57,446 nt of DNA, from contig NZ_MDDN01000020.1 in NCBI RefSeq assembly GCF_001708185.1, positions 1 to 57,446 on the forward strand. The letters are read 5' to 3'. A model generated the notes under the pieces. The model was not told the origin of the DNA, did not search any database, and was given only the letters and a program-made list of their open reading frames with translations. This DNA comes from Lysinibacillus xylanilyticus. Lineage in GTDB: Bacteria; Bacillota; Bacilli; Bacillales_A; Planococcaceae. Shown piece by piece: positions 1 to 9,065 of this stretch. The position numbers and the translations under genes were made by a program. Position 1 is the stretch's first letter, and every line of letters begins with the position of its first letter.

Positions 1-43
1 GACACATGGAGCTGACGAATACTAATCGATCGAGGACTTAACC
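1..43 (+). rRNA. 23S ribosomal RNA, 3' end only
   Basis: The first bases match the conserved 3' terminus of Bacillus-type 23S rRNA, ending near GAGGACTTAACC. The gene is cut by the window edge and the exact mature end is estimated. It is followed by a spacer of about 187 bases and then the 5S gene, so this is the end of an rRNA operon read on the + strand. Confidence 0.9.
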
Positions 44-230
44 AAAATGTTTGAAACATTCAATGCACGTTTATCCAGTTTTGAAAGAACAAAACCTTTC
101 ATATAAGGGTTTCAAGATACGAGTAGTACAAGGAAGCAAACGAGTGAATGAGGGAGCGTACCTCTGTACGTGACCGATTGAGCGAGAAAAGCTGACGCAG
201 TAATACGCCGTGTATTGGAGGTCGAAAATA

Positions 231-347
231 GTCTAGTGATGATGGCAAAGAGGTCACACCCGTTCCCATACCGAACACGGAAGTTAAGCTCTTTAGCGCC
301 GAGGGTAGTTGGGGGCTTCCCCCTGTGAGAGTAGGACGTCGCTAGGC
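231..347 (+). rRNA. 5S ribosomal RNA
   Basis: A segment of about 117 nt with the standard 5S landmarks: the internal run CCGAACACGGAAGTTAAGC, the block GAGAGTAGGACGTCGC near the end, and 5' and 3' ends that can pair as the terminal helix. It lies directly downstream of the 23S end and is followed within ten bases by a strong terminator, as expected for the last gene of the operon. End positions are accurate to a few bases. Confidence 0.93.
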
Positions 348-354
348 AAACAGC

Positions 355-381
355 AGCCACTGAGAAATCAGTGGCTTTTTT
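355..381 (+). terminator. Rho-independent terminator of the upstream rRNA operon
   Basis: Perfect 9-bp stem AGCCACTGA/TCAGTGGCT with a GAAA loop, followed by six T residues, immediately after the 5S gene. Confidence 0.92.
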
Positions 382-468
382 GTTTGCTTTCAAGAGCTCG
401 ACAAATACCTAAACCCTGAAAAATGTTGCAATTTAATTGATTTAAATTAGCAAAAAAGGGGTTACATA

Positions 469-716
469 GTGAAGATATTTGAATTGAAAAAGTAAGGTTA
501 CAGGAATTTATTGAAAATAAAGAGGAATGAGCTATTCTAATACAGGGTTATTTACATCATGAATTTCCAAGTGTACAAGATATAATTTGGGTATTTCAAG
601 GGGATTTCGGTATTATTCATCTCAAAGGCTGTTTCAAGTGCTTGGAATCAAATAATGATCAAGTTAAATTAGTAGAACATCTAGTACAAGAAATGGCGGC
701 AAAGGCCACTAAATAG
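469..716 (+). pseudogene. Broken small gene of unknown function downstream of the rRNA operon
   Basis: A good ribosome binding site (AAGGGG) lies 7 bases before a GTG at 469, but that frame closes after 8 codons. A different frame, codons starting at 483, continues to a TAG at 714-716. It is interrupted only by a TGA at 528-530, which leaves a 61-codon open stretch (531-716) with an ordinary amino-acid composition and a Cys-x-x-Cys (FKCLE). This pattern suggests one frameshift and one nonsense mutation in a former gene of about 80 codons. I do not recognise the product. In B. subtilis csfB, xpaC and yaaN occupy this place, but the sequence does not look like Gin/CsfB. A chance open stretch cannot be excluded. 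Confidence 0.4.
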
Positions 717-814
717 TATAAATGAGGAGACGAGAATAACTTGCATAGTTATTTGAAGAATAATCTTTGTAGAGCGGAGCTACCCAATTTGCTAGGATAG
801 CTTTTTTATCATGC

Positions 815-820
815 TATAAT
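815..820 (+). promoter_or_regulatory. Candidate sigma-A extended -10 element before the yaaO-like gene
   Basis: TATAAT preceded by TG one base upstream (ATGCTATAAT), about 45 bases before the TTG start of the decarboxylase gene. No convincing -35 hexamer is seen, so this would rely on the extended -10. Confidence 0.45.
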
Positions 821-864
821 TTCGTATAATTAAATAAGAATATAACGGAAATGGGTGTTTTGTT

Positions 865-2289
865 TTGCAAAAGAAAAAGCCAATTGTAGAAGGGTTAGAG
901 CGCTTTCGACTACAACAAAATATTTCCTTTCATGTACCAGGGCATAAGCATGGAGAACTGTCACATCTTCCTCAGGCATTTAAAGATGTAATGCGCTATG
1001 ATGTAACTGAATTATCGGGTCTTGATGACCTACATCATCCAGAGGAAATGATATTAGAAGCAGAAAACTTGTTGGCAGATACATATGGGGCGATGAAGAG
1101 TTTCTTTTTAGTAGGTGGATCGACAGTTGGTAATTTAGCCATGATTTATGCCACATGTAAAAAAGGTGATACAATTATTGTCCAACGTAATGCACATAAG
1201 TCTATCTTTCATGCAATTGAGCTTGTTGGAGCAAAGCCTGTATTTGTTTCGCCACTTTGGGATGAACGAACATTAACTGCAACACATGTTTCTTATAGAG
1301 ATTTAAAAGAAGCTGTTGATTATTTCCCAGAGGCTCGTGCAGTAGTTTTAACATACCCTACTTACTATGGTGTGACATCTAAAGAAATAGAGCAGCAGAT
1401 TGCGTATTGTCATGAAAAAGGTATTCCTGTTTTGGTGGATGAAGCACATGGAGCTCATTTTAGTGCGTGTACTTTATTCCAACCGTCATCATTGACATAT
1501 GGTGCTGATATCGTAGTACAGTCAGCACATAAAACATTGCCTGCAATGACAATGGCATCCTTTATGCATGTCAATTCAGACTTCATCAATGTCGACAAAG
1601 TAAATCATTATTTACGGATGCTACAATCTAGTAGTCCATCCTATCTCTTATTAGCTTCTTTAGATGATGCACGCTATTATGTACAGACATATATGGAGAG
1701 TGACGGTGCATATATAATAGAAAAAAGGAATCAATGGATAGAGGCATTACGGGCTATTGGTTCTTTGGAAGTTATTGAAGTAGATGATCCAATAAAATTA
1801 TTACTCCGCGTTGATGGCTATAGTGGCTTTCAATTACAAGAGGCATTAGAAGCAAAGCATGTTTACGCAGAGCTAGCAGATGCAAATCAAGTATTGCTTG
1901 TGCTACCGTTGTTGAAACAGGGTCATAGCTATCCATTTGCAGAAATTCGTGTCCGTATTAAGGATGCAATAACATTGTTATTGAGCACGCCAATGGTAGA
2001 AATAATAACTGCTTCTCAAACAACCTACAATTTTGTAGCTATTACGGAACCCGCTTATACATTTGATGAAGTTGAAGGAGCGGAAAAAGAATGGTTGCCG
2101 TATATGCGTACGATGGGGCGTATCTCCGCAAGTATGATTATTCCGTATCCACCTGGTATTCCATTGCTTGTTCCGGGCGAAAAAATAACAGTAGCAAAGT
2201 TGAGTCAACTTGAGGAATTACTAGCTACTGGTGCGACGTTTCAAGGAAATCACCGTTTAGAAGAAAAAATGATAGAGGTCATTAAATAG
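865..2289 (+). CDS. yaaO: Orn/Lys/Arg decarboxylase family protein (YaaO-like), PLP dependent
   Basis: A fold-type I, PLP-dependent protein of the Orn/Lys/Arg decarboxylase major family, 474 residues, as in B. subtilis YaaO, and cytosolic. Visible landmarks are FHVPGHKHG near residues 22-30, the glycine-rich [10 protein letters not shown], Asp192 in DEAHGAH (pyridine-nitrogen contact) and the Schiff-base Lys223 in SAHKTLP. The C-terminal domain follows from about residue 360. The real substrate (arginine, lysine or another amino acid) cannot be read from sequence. The TTG start has GGGTG 8 bases upstream; no better in-frame start exists. The gene lies 17 bases before tmk and is probably cotranscribed with it, as in B. 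subtilis. Confidence 0.9.
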   Translation: MQKKKPIVEGLERFRLQQNISFHVPGHKHGELSHLPQAFKDVMRYDVTELSGLDDLHHPEEMILEAENLLADTYGAMKSFFLVGGSTVGNLAMIYATCKKGDTIIVQRNAHKSIFHAIELVGAKPVFVSPLWDERTLTATHVSYRDLKEAVDYFPEARAVVLTYPTYYGVTSKEIEQQIAYCHEKGIPVLVDEAHGAHFSACTLFQPSSLTYGADIVVQSAHKTLPAMTMASFMHVNSDFINVDKVNHYLRMLQSSSPSYLLLASLDDARYYVQTYMESDGAYIIEKRNQWIEALRAIGSLEVIEVDDPIKLLLRVDGYSGFQLQEALEAKHVYAELADANQVLLVLPLLKQGHSYPFAEIRVRIKDAITLLLSTPMVEIITASQTTYNFVAITEPAYTFDEVEGAEKEWLPYMRTMGRISASMIIPYPPGIPLLVPGEKITVAKLSQLEELLATGATFQGNHRLEEKMIEVIK

Positions 2290-2306
2290 TTGGAGGCAAT
2301 AACAGC

Positions 2307-2936
2307 ATGAATTGCAATTTATTTATTACATTTGAAGGTCCAGAAGGTGCTGGAAAAACAACAGTTATTCAAAAAATAGCTGAGCGACTTGCACAAGAAA
2401 ATATTGATGTTTTAGCAACGAGAGAACCTGGTGGTATTGAGATTGCTGAAAAAATTAGGACGATTATTTTAGACCCTGCTCATACTGCCATGGATGAACG
2501 TACAGAGGCATTACTATATGCAGCGGCGAGAAGTCAGCATTATTTTGAAAAAGTACGACCTGCTTTGGATGCTGGTAAAATGGTTATTTGTGATCGCTTT
2601 ATTGATTCATCTTTAGCATACCAAGGATATGCACGCGGTATTGGCGTCGATGAAGTATTATCTATTAATGAGTTTGCAATCGGTAAGAAGTTACCTGATA
2701 TGACAATATTATTTGATCTTGCTCCAGAGGTTGGCTTAGCCCGGATTCATGCCCACGGAGAGCGAGAAGTAAATCGTTTAGATGTTGAAAGTTTAGCTTT
2801 TCATAAGAAGGTTCGGGAAGGGTATTTACAGTTAGTGGAGCGTTATCCTAAGCGTATATATGTCGTCAATGCAGACCAAAATATTGATCGTGTAGTTGAA
2901 GATGTATGGTCATTATTATATGAAGTAATGCAGTAA
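2307..2936 (+). CDS. tmk: Thymidylate kinase
   Basis: Phosphorylates dTMP to dTDP with ATP, a required step in dTTP supply; cytosolic. At 209 residues it is the normal family size. The P-loop GPEGAGKT is at residues 11-18, the DRF motif and downstream [12 protein letters not shown] form the dTMP site and start of the lid, and the REPGG motif lies near residue 37. The ATG at 2307 is preceded by TGGAGGC at a good distance. It follows the yaaO-like gene by 17 bases. Downstream the order darA-yaaR-holB is conserved in Bacilli. Confidence 0.97.
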   Translation: MNCNLFITFEGPEGAGKTTVIQKIAERLAQENIDVLATREPGGIEIAEKIRTIILDPAHTAMDERTEALLYAAARSQHYFEKVRPALDAGKMVICDRFIDSSLAYQGYARGIGVDEVLSINEFAIGKKLPDMTILFDLAPEVGLARIHAHGEREVNRLDVESLAFHKKVREGYLQLVERYPKRIYVVNADQNIDRVVEDVWSLLYEVMQ

Positions 2937-2964
2937 AAACATGAAGTTGTTCACCACATTGTGA

Positions 2965-2970
2965 TATAAT
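2965..2970 (+). promoter_or_regulatory. Extended -10 promoter for darA
   Basis: TGTGATATAAT contains a TATAAT with an upstream TG. The -35 region is weak. It lies about 195 bases before the darA start, so the transcript would carry a long leader that includes the hairpin at 2986-3033. Confidence 0.5.
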
Positions 2971-2985
2971 GGTAACATCTATTGT

Positions 2986-3033
2986 TTTATCTTCATTCAG
3001 GCGATATTTGGACACCAACTGACTGAAGATAAA
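2986..3033 (+). promoter_or_regulatory. Strong hairpin in the darA 5' leader
   Basis: Arms 2986-3000 and 3019-3033 pair at 14 of 15 positions (one T-C mismatch), with an 18-base loop. The following sequence is not T-rich, so it does not look like an intrinsic terminator for tmk. It begins about ten bases after the expected start point of the promoter at 2965. Its role is unknown; RNA stabilisation or leader regulation are possibilities. Confidence 0.6.
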
Positions 3034-3158
3034 GTCTCCGTTGCATATTTGATTTGGCTCTATAACGCTTATTAAATATGATAAACATTTCCCGTAGATG
3101 CTACTGTATTAAAAAAGGTAGTTAAAATTTATTTAGGTGAATTTTATAAAAGGGGTGA

Positions 3159-3494
<336 letters not shown>

Positions 3495-3581
3495 ATTATT
3501 GCCATGTTAAATATAACGTAAACACATTATAAATTAGCTTTTCCGTATTTGATAAAGAAAGCAAGTGGGGGCGAAAACAGC

Positions 3582-4022
3582 TTGAAGATCAATCAAGATA
3601 TACGTGTCGGGTTAAATACTAATCGTAAAGAGCCACTGCATAACAATAATCAAAATAACCGATTTGGAGATATGGTCGTCAAGCAAGGAACCAAACTGCA
3701 AACTGAACAACTTACAAGGTTGCTAGGAGATATATCTACCGCGGGTGACCGTGTTGCAAGATCACGTAATTTACGAGAACTTGCTCGTTTTAAAATGCTT
3801 GTTAAACGATTTTTACAAGAAACAGTAGAGCATGGTATGGAGTTAAAGCAATCACATACATGGAATCGTTTTGGTGAAGGAAGACGCTTAAAAATTATTG
3901 AAACCATTGATACGCGTCTTGTGGAGCTTGCGCAAGATATTTTAGATGAAGAAAAAGAAGCAATTGACCTTCTTGATAAAATCGGTGAGATTAAAGGCCT
4001 ATTAATTAATTTATATATGTAA
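3582..4022 (+). CDS. yaaR: YaaR family protein (DUF327)
   Basis: A conserved 146-residue protein of unknown biochemical role, found between darA and holB in Bacilli. It is mostly helical and charged, with no signal peptide or membrane segment. I place the start at the TTG at 3582 (MKINQDIRV), which matches the way homologues begin and has a GGGGG ribosome binding site about 10 bases upstream. An ATG at 3549 would add eleven residues that look like leader sequence. A terminator follows directly, so holB seems to start a new unit. Confidence 0.85.
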   Translation: MKINQDIRVGLNTNRKEPLHNNNQNNRFGDMVVKQGTKLQTEQLTRLLGDISTAGDRVARSRNLRELARFKMLVKRFLQETVEHGMELKQSHTWNRFGEGRRLKIIETIDTRLVELAQDILDEEKEAIDLLDKIGEIKGLLINLYM

Positions 4023-4024
4023 AA

Positions 4025-4060
4025 CCCGTGTCTTGTTCTCTTGTAGGCGCGGGCTTTTTT
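4025..4060 (+). terminator. Rho-independent terminator after yaaR
   Basis: Six-base stem CCCGTG/CGCGGG (one G-T pair) with a 17-base loop, then CTTTTTT. It separates yaaR from holB. Confidence 0.7.
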
Positions 4061-4209
4061 CAAATCTATTCAGCAGTCATTTTTACAACACTAGGTAAGG
4101 AATTACTTGTGAATGACATGAAACTAATATGTAACTAATCTATCTACACTAAAAAGCAGATATTTCTGTACTAAAAGTGAGCAATTGTTATAGGAAGGAA
4201 TTTAAATAT

Positions 4210-5214
4210 ATGGCCAAGAATGTTGAAGAGCTATTCACACTACAGCCAGTCGTAATGAAGCAGCTTCAAACGATTTTTGACAAAAATAGATTAGCGCATG
4301 CATACATTTTTGATGGAGAAAAAGGGACAGGCAAAGTAGATATTATGCAGTTTTTTGTCAAATTAATGCTATGTGAGCAACCAAATCAAAATGTTCCATG
4401 TGAAACATGTCGAAATTGCAGACGTGTCGATTCAGGCAATCATCCAAATATTCATCAAATTTATCCAGAGGGTCAATTCATAAAAATTGATCAAATACGT
4501 GAATTAATTGCTGAGATGAAAATGATGGGCGTTGAAGAGGGACGTAAGATTTATGTACTTCATCATGCAGATCGTCTCAATATTGCATCTGCAAACATGA
4601 TACTAAAATTTTTAGAGGAACCAGATGGTGAGGTAACTGCGATTTTACTAACGGAGCAAATGCAGTCAATATTACCAACGATTCGCTCTCGCTGCCAGCA
4701 TATTAAATTTCAAAAAATGCCTCGACATATATTGTTAAAGCATTTGCAAGATCAAAATATTTCTTATTCGATGGCTTCTACAGTGAGCATGATGACGAAC
4801 GAGCTCGAAACAGCGATATTTTTAGCAAATGATGAGCAGTTTGCACATGCTCGAAAAACAGTGTTAAAATTAGTAGAGGCAATTCGTCAGAATGTACATG
4901 AAGCAATGCTTGTTGTACATGAAGAATGGTTGCCGCTGTTTAAAGAAAAAGGCGAGATGGAGCAGGCATTGGATTTACTGCTATTTGCTTACCGTGATAT
5001 AGTGTCAATAAAAGCTAATCCCGAAGCATCTTGTACTTACCCAGACATGTTACAAACATTTAAAGAAGCTGCGTTACATTCGACTTATGAACGTCTATCT
5101 AGTCAAATGGAGTCAATTTTACAGGCACGCGCATCTTTACAGCGTAACATGAATAGGACGTTAATGATGGAGCAGTTAATGCTAAATCTGCAGGAGGGAT
5201 ATACATTTGTATAA
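4210..5214 (+). CDS. holB: DNA polymerase III delta' subunit
   Basis: Clamp-loader subunit of the replicative polymerase. At 334 residues it is the normal size. The AAA+ core shows a P-loop-like GEKGTGKV at residues 36-43 and a zinc module with Cys55, Cys64, Cys67 and Cys70. The sensor region TAILLTEQMQSILPTIRSRC carries the conserved SRC motif. I use the ATG at 4210 (MAKNVEELF), which has AGGAAGG upstream; an upstream ATG at 4177 gives eleven residues absent from the family. The 3' end overlaps ricT by 8 bases, indicating translational coupling. Confidence 0.93.
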   Translation: MAKNVEELFTLQPVVMKQLQTIFDKNRLAHAYIFDGEKGTGKVDIMQFFVKLMLCEQPNQNVPCETCRNCRRVDSGNHPNIHQIYPEGQFIKIDQIRELIAEMKMMGVEEGRKIYVLHHADRLNIASANMILKFLEEPDGEVTAILLTEQMQSILPTIRSRCQHIKFQKMPRHILLKHLQDQNISYSMASTVSMMTNELETAIFLANDEQFAHARKTVLKLVEAIRQNVHEAMLVVHEEWLPLFKEKGEMEQALDLLLFAYRDIVSIKANPEASCTYPDMLQTFKEAALHSTYERLSSQMESILQARASLQRNMNRTLMMEQLMLNLQEGYTFV

Positions 5215-6022
5215 TGTAGTGGGGATCCGCTTTAAAAAGGCGGGTAAAATATATTATTTTGATCCAGCATCATATCTACTAGAAGACAGTCAATATGTCA
5301 TTGTAGAGACAGCTCGCGGTGTGGAATATGGTAAAGTAGTTGTCCCTCAAAAGGTTGTTGGGGATAATGATGTTGTATTACCACTTAAGCAAGTTCTACG
5401 ACCAGCGGATGAACGTGATCGTATTCAAGTAGAAGAAAATGCTGCCGAATCAAAGCGCGCATTTGAATTAGCAAGTACAAAAATCATAGAGCATAGTTTA
5501 GAAATGAAGCTCGTAGATGTTGAATATACATTTGATCGTAATAAAATTATCTTTTATTTTACGGCTGAAGGACGCGTCGATTTCAGAGATTTAGTAAAAG
5601 ATTTAGCTTCCGTTTTTAGAACACGTATCGAACTTCGTCAAATTGGCGTACGTGATGAGGCGAAGTTGTTAGGTGGTATTGGTCCATGTGGCCGAATGCT
5701 TTGCTGCTCAACTTTTTTAGGCGATTTTGAGCCGGTTTCTATTAAAATGGCTAAAGATCAAAACTTATCTTTAAATCCATCCAAAATTTCAGGTCTTTGC
5801 GGCCGTTTAATGTGCTGCTTGAAGTATGAAAATGATGAATATGAGGAAGCAAAAGAAGGTATGCCAGATATTGGTGAAATGACGATGACACCAGATGGCC
5901 GCGGTAAAGTTGTAGGTTTAAATGTACTGGAAAGACTTATTCAAGTATATTTACAAGAGCAGGAGCGCACAGTCGAATATACACTAGAAGAACTGCTAGC
6001 ATACGAAAAAAATCTTATATAA
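5207..6022 (+). CDS. ricT: RicT (YaaT, PSP1 domain), subunit of the RicAFT complex
   Basis: In B. subtilis RicT works with RicA (YmcA) and RicF (YlbF) in an Fe-S-containing complex that helps RNase Y process mRNA and promotes sporulation, biofilm and competence. The 271 residues align with B. subtilis YaaT from MYNVVGIRFKKAGKIYYFDP. The cysteine clusters GPCGRMLCCSTF and GLCGRLMCCLKYE, which supply Fe-S ligands, are intact. Start is the TTG at 5207, with AGGAGGGAT upstream, overlapping holB by 8 bases. The partner genes are not in this window. Confidence 0.95.
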   Translation: MYNVVGIRFKKAGKIYYFDPASYLLEDSQYVIVETARGVEYGKVVVPQKVVGDNDVVLPLKQVLRPADERDRIQVEENAAESKRAFELASTKIIEHSLEMKLVDVEYTFDRNKIIFYFTAEGRVDFRDLVKDLASVFRTRIELRQIGVRDEAKLLGGIGPCGRMLCCSTFLGDFEPVSIKMAKDQNLSLNPSKISGLCGRLMCCLKYENDEYEEAKEGMPDIGEMTMTPDGRGKVVGLNVLERLIQVYLQEQERTVEYTLEELLAYEKNLI

Positions 6023-6049
6023 GATAGAGAATTGAACGAGGTGGCTTGG

Positions 6050-6406
6050 GTGAAGGACCGTAATTTCTTAGATACCGTTATGGAGTTCGAACAACAGCTC
6101 GAAGCAATGCAGGAGCAATTTGGTGCATTGAAACAATTTGTAGCGTTAATGATGGAAGAACATAAGGCACTCGAAACAGAAAATCATCACCTTCGTACAC
6201 GTCTAGAAGAACTACTTTCTAATGAAAATACTGTACAAGCTATTGTTGAGAAGAAAGGGAATTCGTTAGATATTGGCGAAGGCTATGATAACCTAGCACG
6301 TCTATACCAAGAAGGCTTCCATGTTTGTCATGTTCATTTTGGAAGTTCAAGGAAAGGCGAAGACTGTCTGTTTTGTCTATCATTTTTAAATAAACAAAAT
6401 GTGTAA
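6050..6406 (+). CDS. yabA: Replication initiation control protein YabA
   Basis: In B. subtilis YabA limits initiation by binding DnaA and DnaN. The 118 residues show an N-terminal leucine-zipper-like coiled coil (about residues 5-65), a linker, and the conserved zinc-binding C-terminal domain [20 protein letters not shown] with a downstream CLFC. I choose the GTG at 6050 (MKDRNFLDT), 5 bases after GAGGTGG and aligned with homologues; a TTG at 6032 would add six residues. It follows ricT by 27 bases and ends in a strong terminator. Confidence 0.94.
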   Translation: MKDRNFLDTVMEFEQQLEAMQEQFGALKQFVALMMEEHKALETENHHLRTRLEELLSNENTVQAIVEKKGNSLDIGEGYDNLARLYQEGFHVCHVHFGSSRKGEDCLFCLSFLNKQNV

Positions 6407-6410
6407 TAGA

Positions 6411-6450
6411 AGACTGATTCCCACTATGGTGGTGTCAGTCTTTTGTTTTG
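6411..6450 (+). terminator. Terminator after yabA
   Basis: Stem AGACTGA/TCAGTCT with an inner CCAC/GTGG stem, followed by TTTTG. Its 3' part overlaps the upstream edge of the trmN6 leader. Confidence 0.8.
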
Positions 6451-6469
6451 TATAGTAGGAGGAAGAAAC

Positions 6470-7219
6470 ATGGAAGATTGGTTAAAGGATGACGAACGGT
6501 TAGACTATTTATTGGCTGAGAATTTACGTATTATTCAAAGTCCCTCTGTCTTTTCGTTTTCATTAGATGCAGTACTACTTTCGAAATTTGTCAATGTCCC
6601 ATATCATAAAGGGAAAATTGTTGATTTATGTTCAGGTAATGGTGTAATTCCGCTTTTTCTAAGTGCCAGAACAAAAGGACATATTACAGGAGTAGAGATT
6701 CAACCACGCTTATTTGATATGGCTGAACGAAGTATCCGTTACAATAAGTTAGAAGAGCAAATTGATATGGTTCTTGGTGATGTGAAGGAAATTCCTAAGA
6801 AGCTTGGGATCGAAAAATATGATACTGTAACCTGTAATCCACCATATTTTTTAGCACATGAAGCTAGTGATAAAAATCTAAGTGAACATTACGCTATTGC
6901 ACGTCATGAACTATATTTAACGTTAGAGGAATCGATACAATCAGCAAGCAAATTATTAAAGCAAGGTGGAAAGGCAGCCTTTGTTCATCGACCTGGTCGA
7001 TTATTAGATATTGTTACGGCAATGCGGGCAAATCGTTTAGAGCCTAAACGAATGCAATTTATTTATCCAAAAGAAGGTAAGGAAGCCAATACACTATTAA
7101 TAGAAGGAATTAAGGACGGTAAACCTGATTTGAAAATATTGCCTCCCCTGTATGTCTATGATGCTAACAATGAATATACAGCAGAAGTGAGAGAAATCCT
7201 TTATGGAAAAGAACAATAG
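6470..7219 (+). CDS. trmN6: tRNA1(Val) (adenine(37)-N6)-methyltransferase family protein (YabB)
   Basis: A class I SAM-dependent methyltransferase of 249 residues. The SAM-binding motif I reads [16 protein letters not shown] near residue 45, and the catalytic NPPYF motif at residues 123-127 is typical of N6-adenine methylases. By family assignment it modifies A37 of a valine tRNA; the exact substrate in Bacilli is less certain. The ATG at 6470 has AGGAGGAAG directly upstream. The 3' end overlaps the GIY-YIG gene by 17 bases. Confidence 0.88.
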   Translation: MEDWLKDDERLDYLLAENLRIIQSPSVFSFSLDAVLLSKFVNVPYHKGKIVDLCSGNGVIPLFLSARTKGHITGVEIQPRLFDMAERSIRYNKLEEQIDMVLGDVKEIPKKLGIEKYDTVTCNPPYFLAHEASDKNLSEHYAIARHELYLTLEESIQSASKLLKQGGKAAFVHRPGRLLDIVTAMRANRLEPKRMQFIYPKEGKEANTLLIEGIKDGKPDLKILPPLYVYDANNEYTAEVREILYGKEQ

Positions 7220-7466
7220 TCATTATTTTTATGTGCTAGAATGTGCCGATCAATCCTTATACGCAGGCTATACAAATAATGTAGATAGGCGTGTCGCTGT
7301 ACACAATGCTGGTAAAGGAGCAAAATATACGAGAGCACGAGGACCAGTGCAATGTATTTATGTAGAGGAATTCGATACAAAACCTGAGGCGATGCGAGCA
7401 GAATATGCTTTTAAACAGCTAACGCGAACGCAAAAAATAAAATATATAGGGAGAGATGGGTCATGA
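7203..7466 (+). CDS. yazA: GIY-YIG nuclease superfamily protein (YazA-like)
   Basis: An 87-residue single-domain protein. The GIY-YIG core appears as [22 protein letters not shown] at residues 8-29 and the downstream conserved glutamate region as [14 protein letters not shown]. Such short chromosomal members are widespread in bacteria and have no firmly established role in Firmicutes. It begins inside the end of trmN6 and its stop overlaps the rsmI start by 4 bases, so the three genes form a coupled unit. Confidence 0.88.
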   Translation: MEKNNSHYFYVLECADQSLYAGYTNNVDRRVAVHNAGKGAKYTRARGPVQCIYVEEFDTKPEAMRAEYAFKQLTRTQKIKYIGRDGS

Positions 7467-8335
7467 AATCTCAGAAAAGTACAATACATGATCATACAGG
7501 GTGTTTATATCTAGTTGCAACACCTATTGGGAATCTAGAGGATATGAGTGTGCGTGCACTACGTATTTTAAAGGAAGCAGATATTATTGCAGCCGAGGAT
7601 ACGCGTAATACAAAGAAGTTATGCAACTACTTTAATATAGAAACACCACTTATAAGCTATCATGAACATAATTTAGCGGTGGGTGGAGAGAAGCTGTTAG
7701 CCCTATTACGTGAAGGAAAAACCGTTGCGTTAGTTAGTGATGCTGGTTTACCTTGTATTTCTGATCCTGGTGCAGATATAGTAGAAAAAGCAATCGATCA
7801 AGACTTCCCAGTTGTTCCAGTGCCAGGTCCCAATGCAGCAATATCAGCATTAATTGCTTCTGGGTTAACGCCACAACCCTTTTTCTTTTATGGATTTTTG
7901 AACCGAGGAAAAAAGGAACGTCGACAACAATTAGAGCAACTCAAAAAACGTCAGGAAACCATTTTGTTTTATGAGGCTCCTCATCGATTAAAGGAAACCT
8001 TAAAAGATATGGAAGCTATTCTTGGGAATCGTCGAATTGTATTAGCTCGTGAGTTAACAAAAAAATTCGAGGAGTTTTTACGTGGTACATTAGCTGAAGC
8101 AGTGGAATGGTCACAAACAGAGGAAATCCGAGGGGAATTTTGTATTGTCCTTGAAGGAAACGAAAATGCCGAGGAAGAAAATAATGAAGAAACATATTGG
8201 ATGACCATGTCTGTTATTGATCATGTCGATTATATTATTAATCATACAGGTGTTACATCGAAAGAAGCTATAAAGGAAGTAGCAAAATTACGTCAAGTAG
8301 CGAAGCGAGACGTCTATAATGAATATCATAGTTAA
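7463..8335 (+). CDS. rsmI: 16S rRNA (cytidine(1402)-2'-O)-methyltransferase
   Basis: Adds the 2'-O-methyl group of m4Cm1402 in the ribosomal P site. The 290 residues show the tetrapyrrole-methylase-like fold: [19 protein letters not shown] near residue 12, [20 protein letters not shown] and [16 protein letters not shown]. The C-terminal 50 residues are the usual acidic linker and small helical tail. It starts with an ATGA overlap with the upstream gene and is closed by a terminator. Confidence 0.95.
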   Translation: MKSQKSTIHDHTGCLYLVATPIGNLEDMSVRALRILKEADIIAAEDTRNTKKLCNYFNIETPLISYHEHNLAVGGEKLLALLREGKTVALVSDAGLPCISDPGADIVEKAIDQDFPVVPVPGPNAAISALIASGLTPQPFFFYGFLNRGKKERRQQLEQLKKRQETILFYEAPHRLKETLKDMEAILGNRRIVLARELTKKFEEFLRGTLAEAVEWSQTEEIRGEFCIVLEGNENAEEENNEETYWMTMSVIDHVDYIINHTGVTSKEAIKEVAKLRQVAKRDVYNEYHS

Positions 8336-8339
8336 TGTA

Positions 8340-8377
8340 AAAAAGAGGTTGCCTTCATATCGGCACCTCTTTTTTGT
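8340..8377 (+). terminator. Terminator after rsmI
   Basis: Long stem formed by AAAAGAGGTTGCC and CGGCACCTCTTTTTT with a 7-base loop and T tract. Flanking A and T runs may let it work on both strands. Confidence 0.85.
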
Positions 8378-8395
8378 ATATCTATTCAAATAGGT

Positions 8396-8531
8396 GGCAC
8401 ATCATCAACATCAGTTCGGTATGACATTTGTTAAAACGCATCCTATATAAGTTAATTGGAGTGGGGTTGGTCGACCCTTTGGGGATTAGTGATTAAGGAA
8501 CGAAAATCACCCCATGTTATAGTGATAAGCC
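8396..8531. repeat. Family A dispersed repeat, short (internally deleted) copy 1
   Basis: About 136 bases of the repeat called family A here. The left end carries the ATCATCAACA relic and GACATTTGTTAAAACG, then AAGTTAATTGGAGTGGGG, and the right end AAATCACCCCATGTTATAGTGATAAGCC-like sequence. It lacks the long interior present at 22063-22380 and 40798-41058. No reading frame is convincing. It lies in the 347-base gap between rsmI and abrB; I see nothing else there except the abrB terminator. Confidence 0.7.
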
Positions 8532-8639
8532 AATATTTTAATTGATAATAATTGTAAAAAATAGTACCCTTAATCATGAAAGGTCTGACATGGACATTAT
8601 AAGGGACTTAATAATTGGTTATATTATATTTTATAAAAT

Positions 8640-8674
8640 CAAAACACCTAAATTGCTGTTCTCAATTTAGGTGT
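8640..8674 (-). terminator. Terminator of abrB
   Basis: Perfect 12-bp stem ACACCTAAATTG/CAATTTAGGTGT with a 7-base loop. Read on the minus strand it is followed by a T-rich tract, about ten bases past the abrB stop. Confidence 0.85.
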
Positions 8675-8682
8675 ATAACAAA

Positions 8683-8961
8683 TTATTTTTTTAAGTTAGT
8701 TTGAATTTCTTTCACTAACATTTCTGCGCCTTCAGGACTTAAAATTAATTTGCCACCAACTAGACGGAAGTTATCATCAGAAACTTCACCAGTTACAGCA
8801 CATGTCATGTTAGGCATATATTTTTTTAAGATGATTTTGTCATCATCCACATAGATTTCTAAAGCGTCTTTTTCTGCAATACCTAATGTACGACGTAGTT
8901 CGATTGGAATTACTACACGACCTAATTCATCGACTTTACGAACGATTCCTGTTGATTTCAT
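8683..8961 (-). CDS. abrB: Transition-state regulator AbrB
   Basis: DNA-binding repressor of stationary-phase and sporulation genes. The 92 residues match B. subtilis AbrB almost identically over the N-terminal swapped-hairpin DNA-binding domain (MKSTGIVRKVDELGRVVIP, LRRTLGIAEKDALEIYVDDD); Cys in the NMTCAVTGE stretch corresponds to Cys54. The C-terminal multimerisation domain is more divergent. The ATG at 8961 has AGGAGG nearby; an upstream ATG at 9006 lies in the leader and is unlikely. It is transcribed away from metS and preceded by tandem Spo0A boxes. Confidence 0.96.
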   Translation of the reverse strand: MKSTGIVRKVDELGRVVIPIELRRTLGIAEKDALEIYVDDDKIILKKYMPNMTCAVTGEVSDDNFRLVGGKLILSPEGAEMLVKEIQTNLKK

Positions 8962-8998
8962 AATTATTTTCCTCCTAATGTTAAATATATATTGGTGT

Positions 8999-9015
8999 TT
9001 CGTCAAATTTCGACA
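8999..9015 (-). promoter_or_regulatory. Tandem Spo0A boxes (0A boxes) controlling abrB
   Basis: On the minus strand the sequence reads TGTCGAA ATT TGACGAA: two 0A boxes as direct repeats 10 bases apart. The first matches the consensus exactly. They lie about 15-30 bases downstream of the predicted transcription start, the same arrangement as in the B. subtilis abrB promoter, where phosphorylated Spo0A represses transcription. Confidence 0.85.
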
Positions 9016-9036
9016 TAATTTCTTTGTCTGATAGTT

Positions 9037-9065
9037 ATCATACCAAGTAATGCCATAAACGTCAA
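9037..9065 (-). promoter_or_regulatory. Sigma-A promoter of abrB
   Basis: On the minus strand TTGACG (9065-9060), a 17-base spacer, then TATGAT (9042-9037) with an upstream TG at the extended -10 position. The predicted start near 9030 lies just upstream of the tandem 0A boxes. Confidence 0.75.

Noticed and set aside
112..393. Minus-strand open frame across the 5S gene
   Set aside because: It is antisense to 5S rRNA and the terminator, with no ribosome site or protein-like features.
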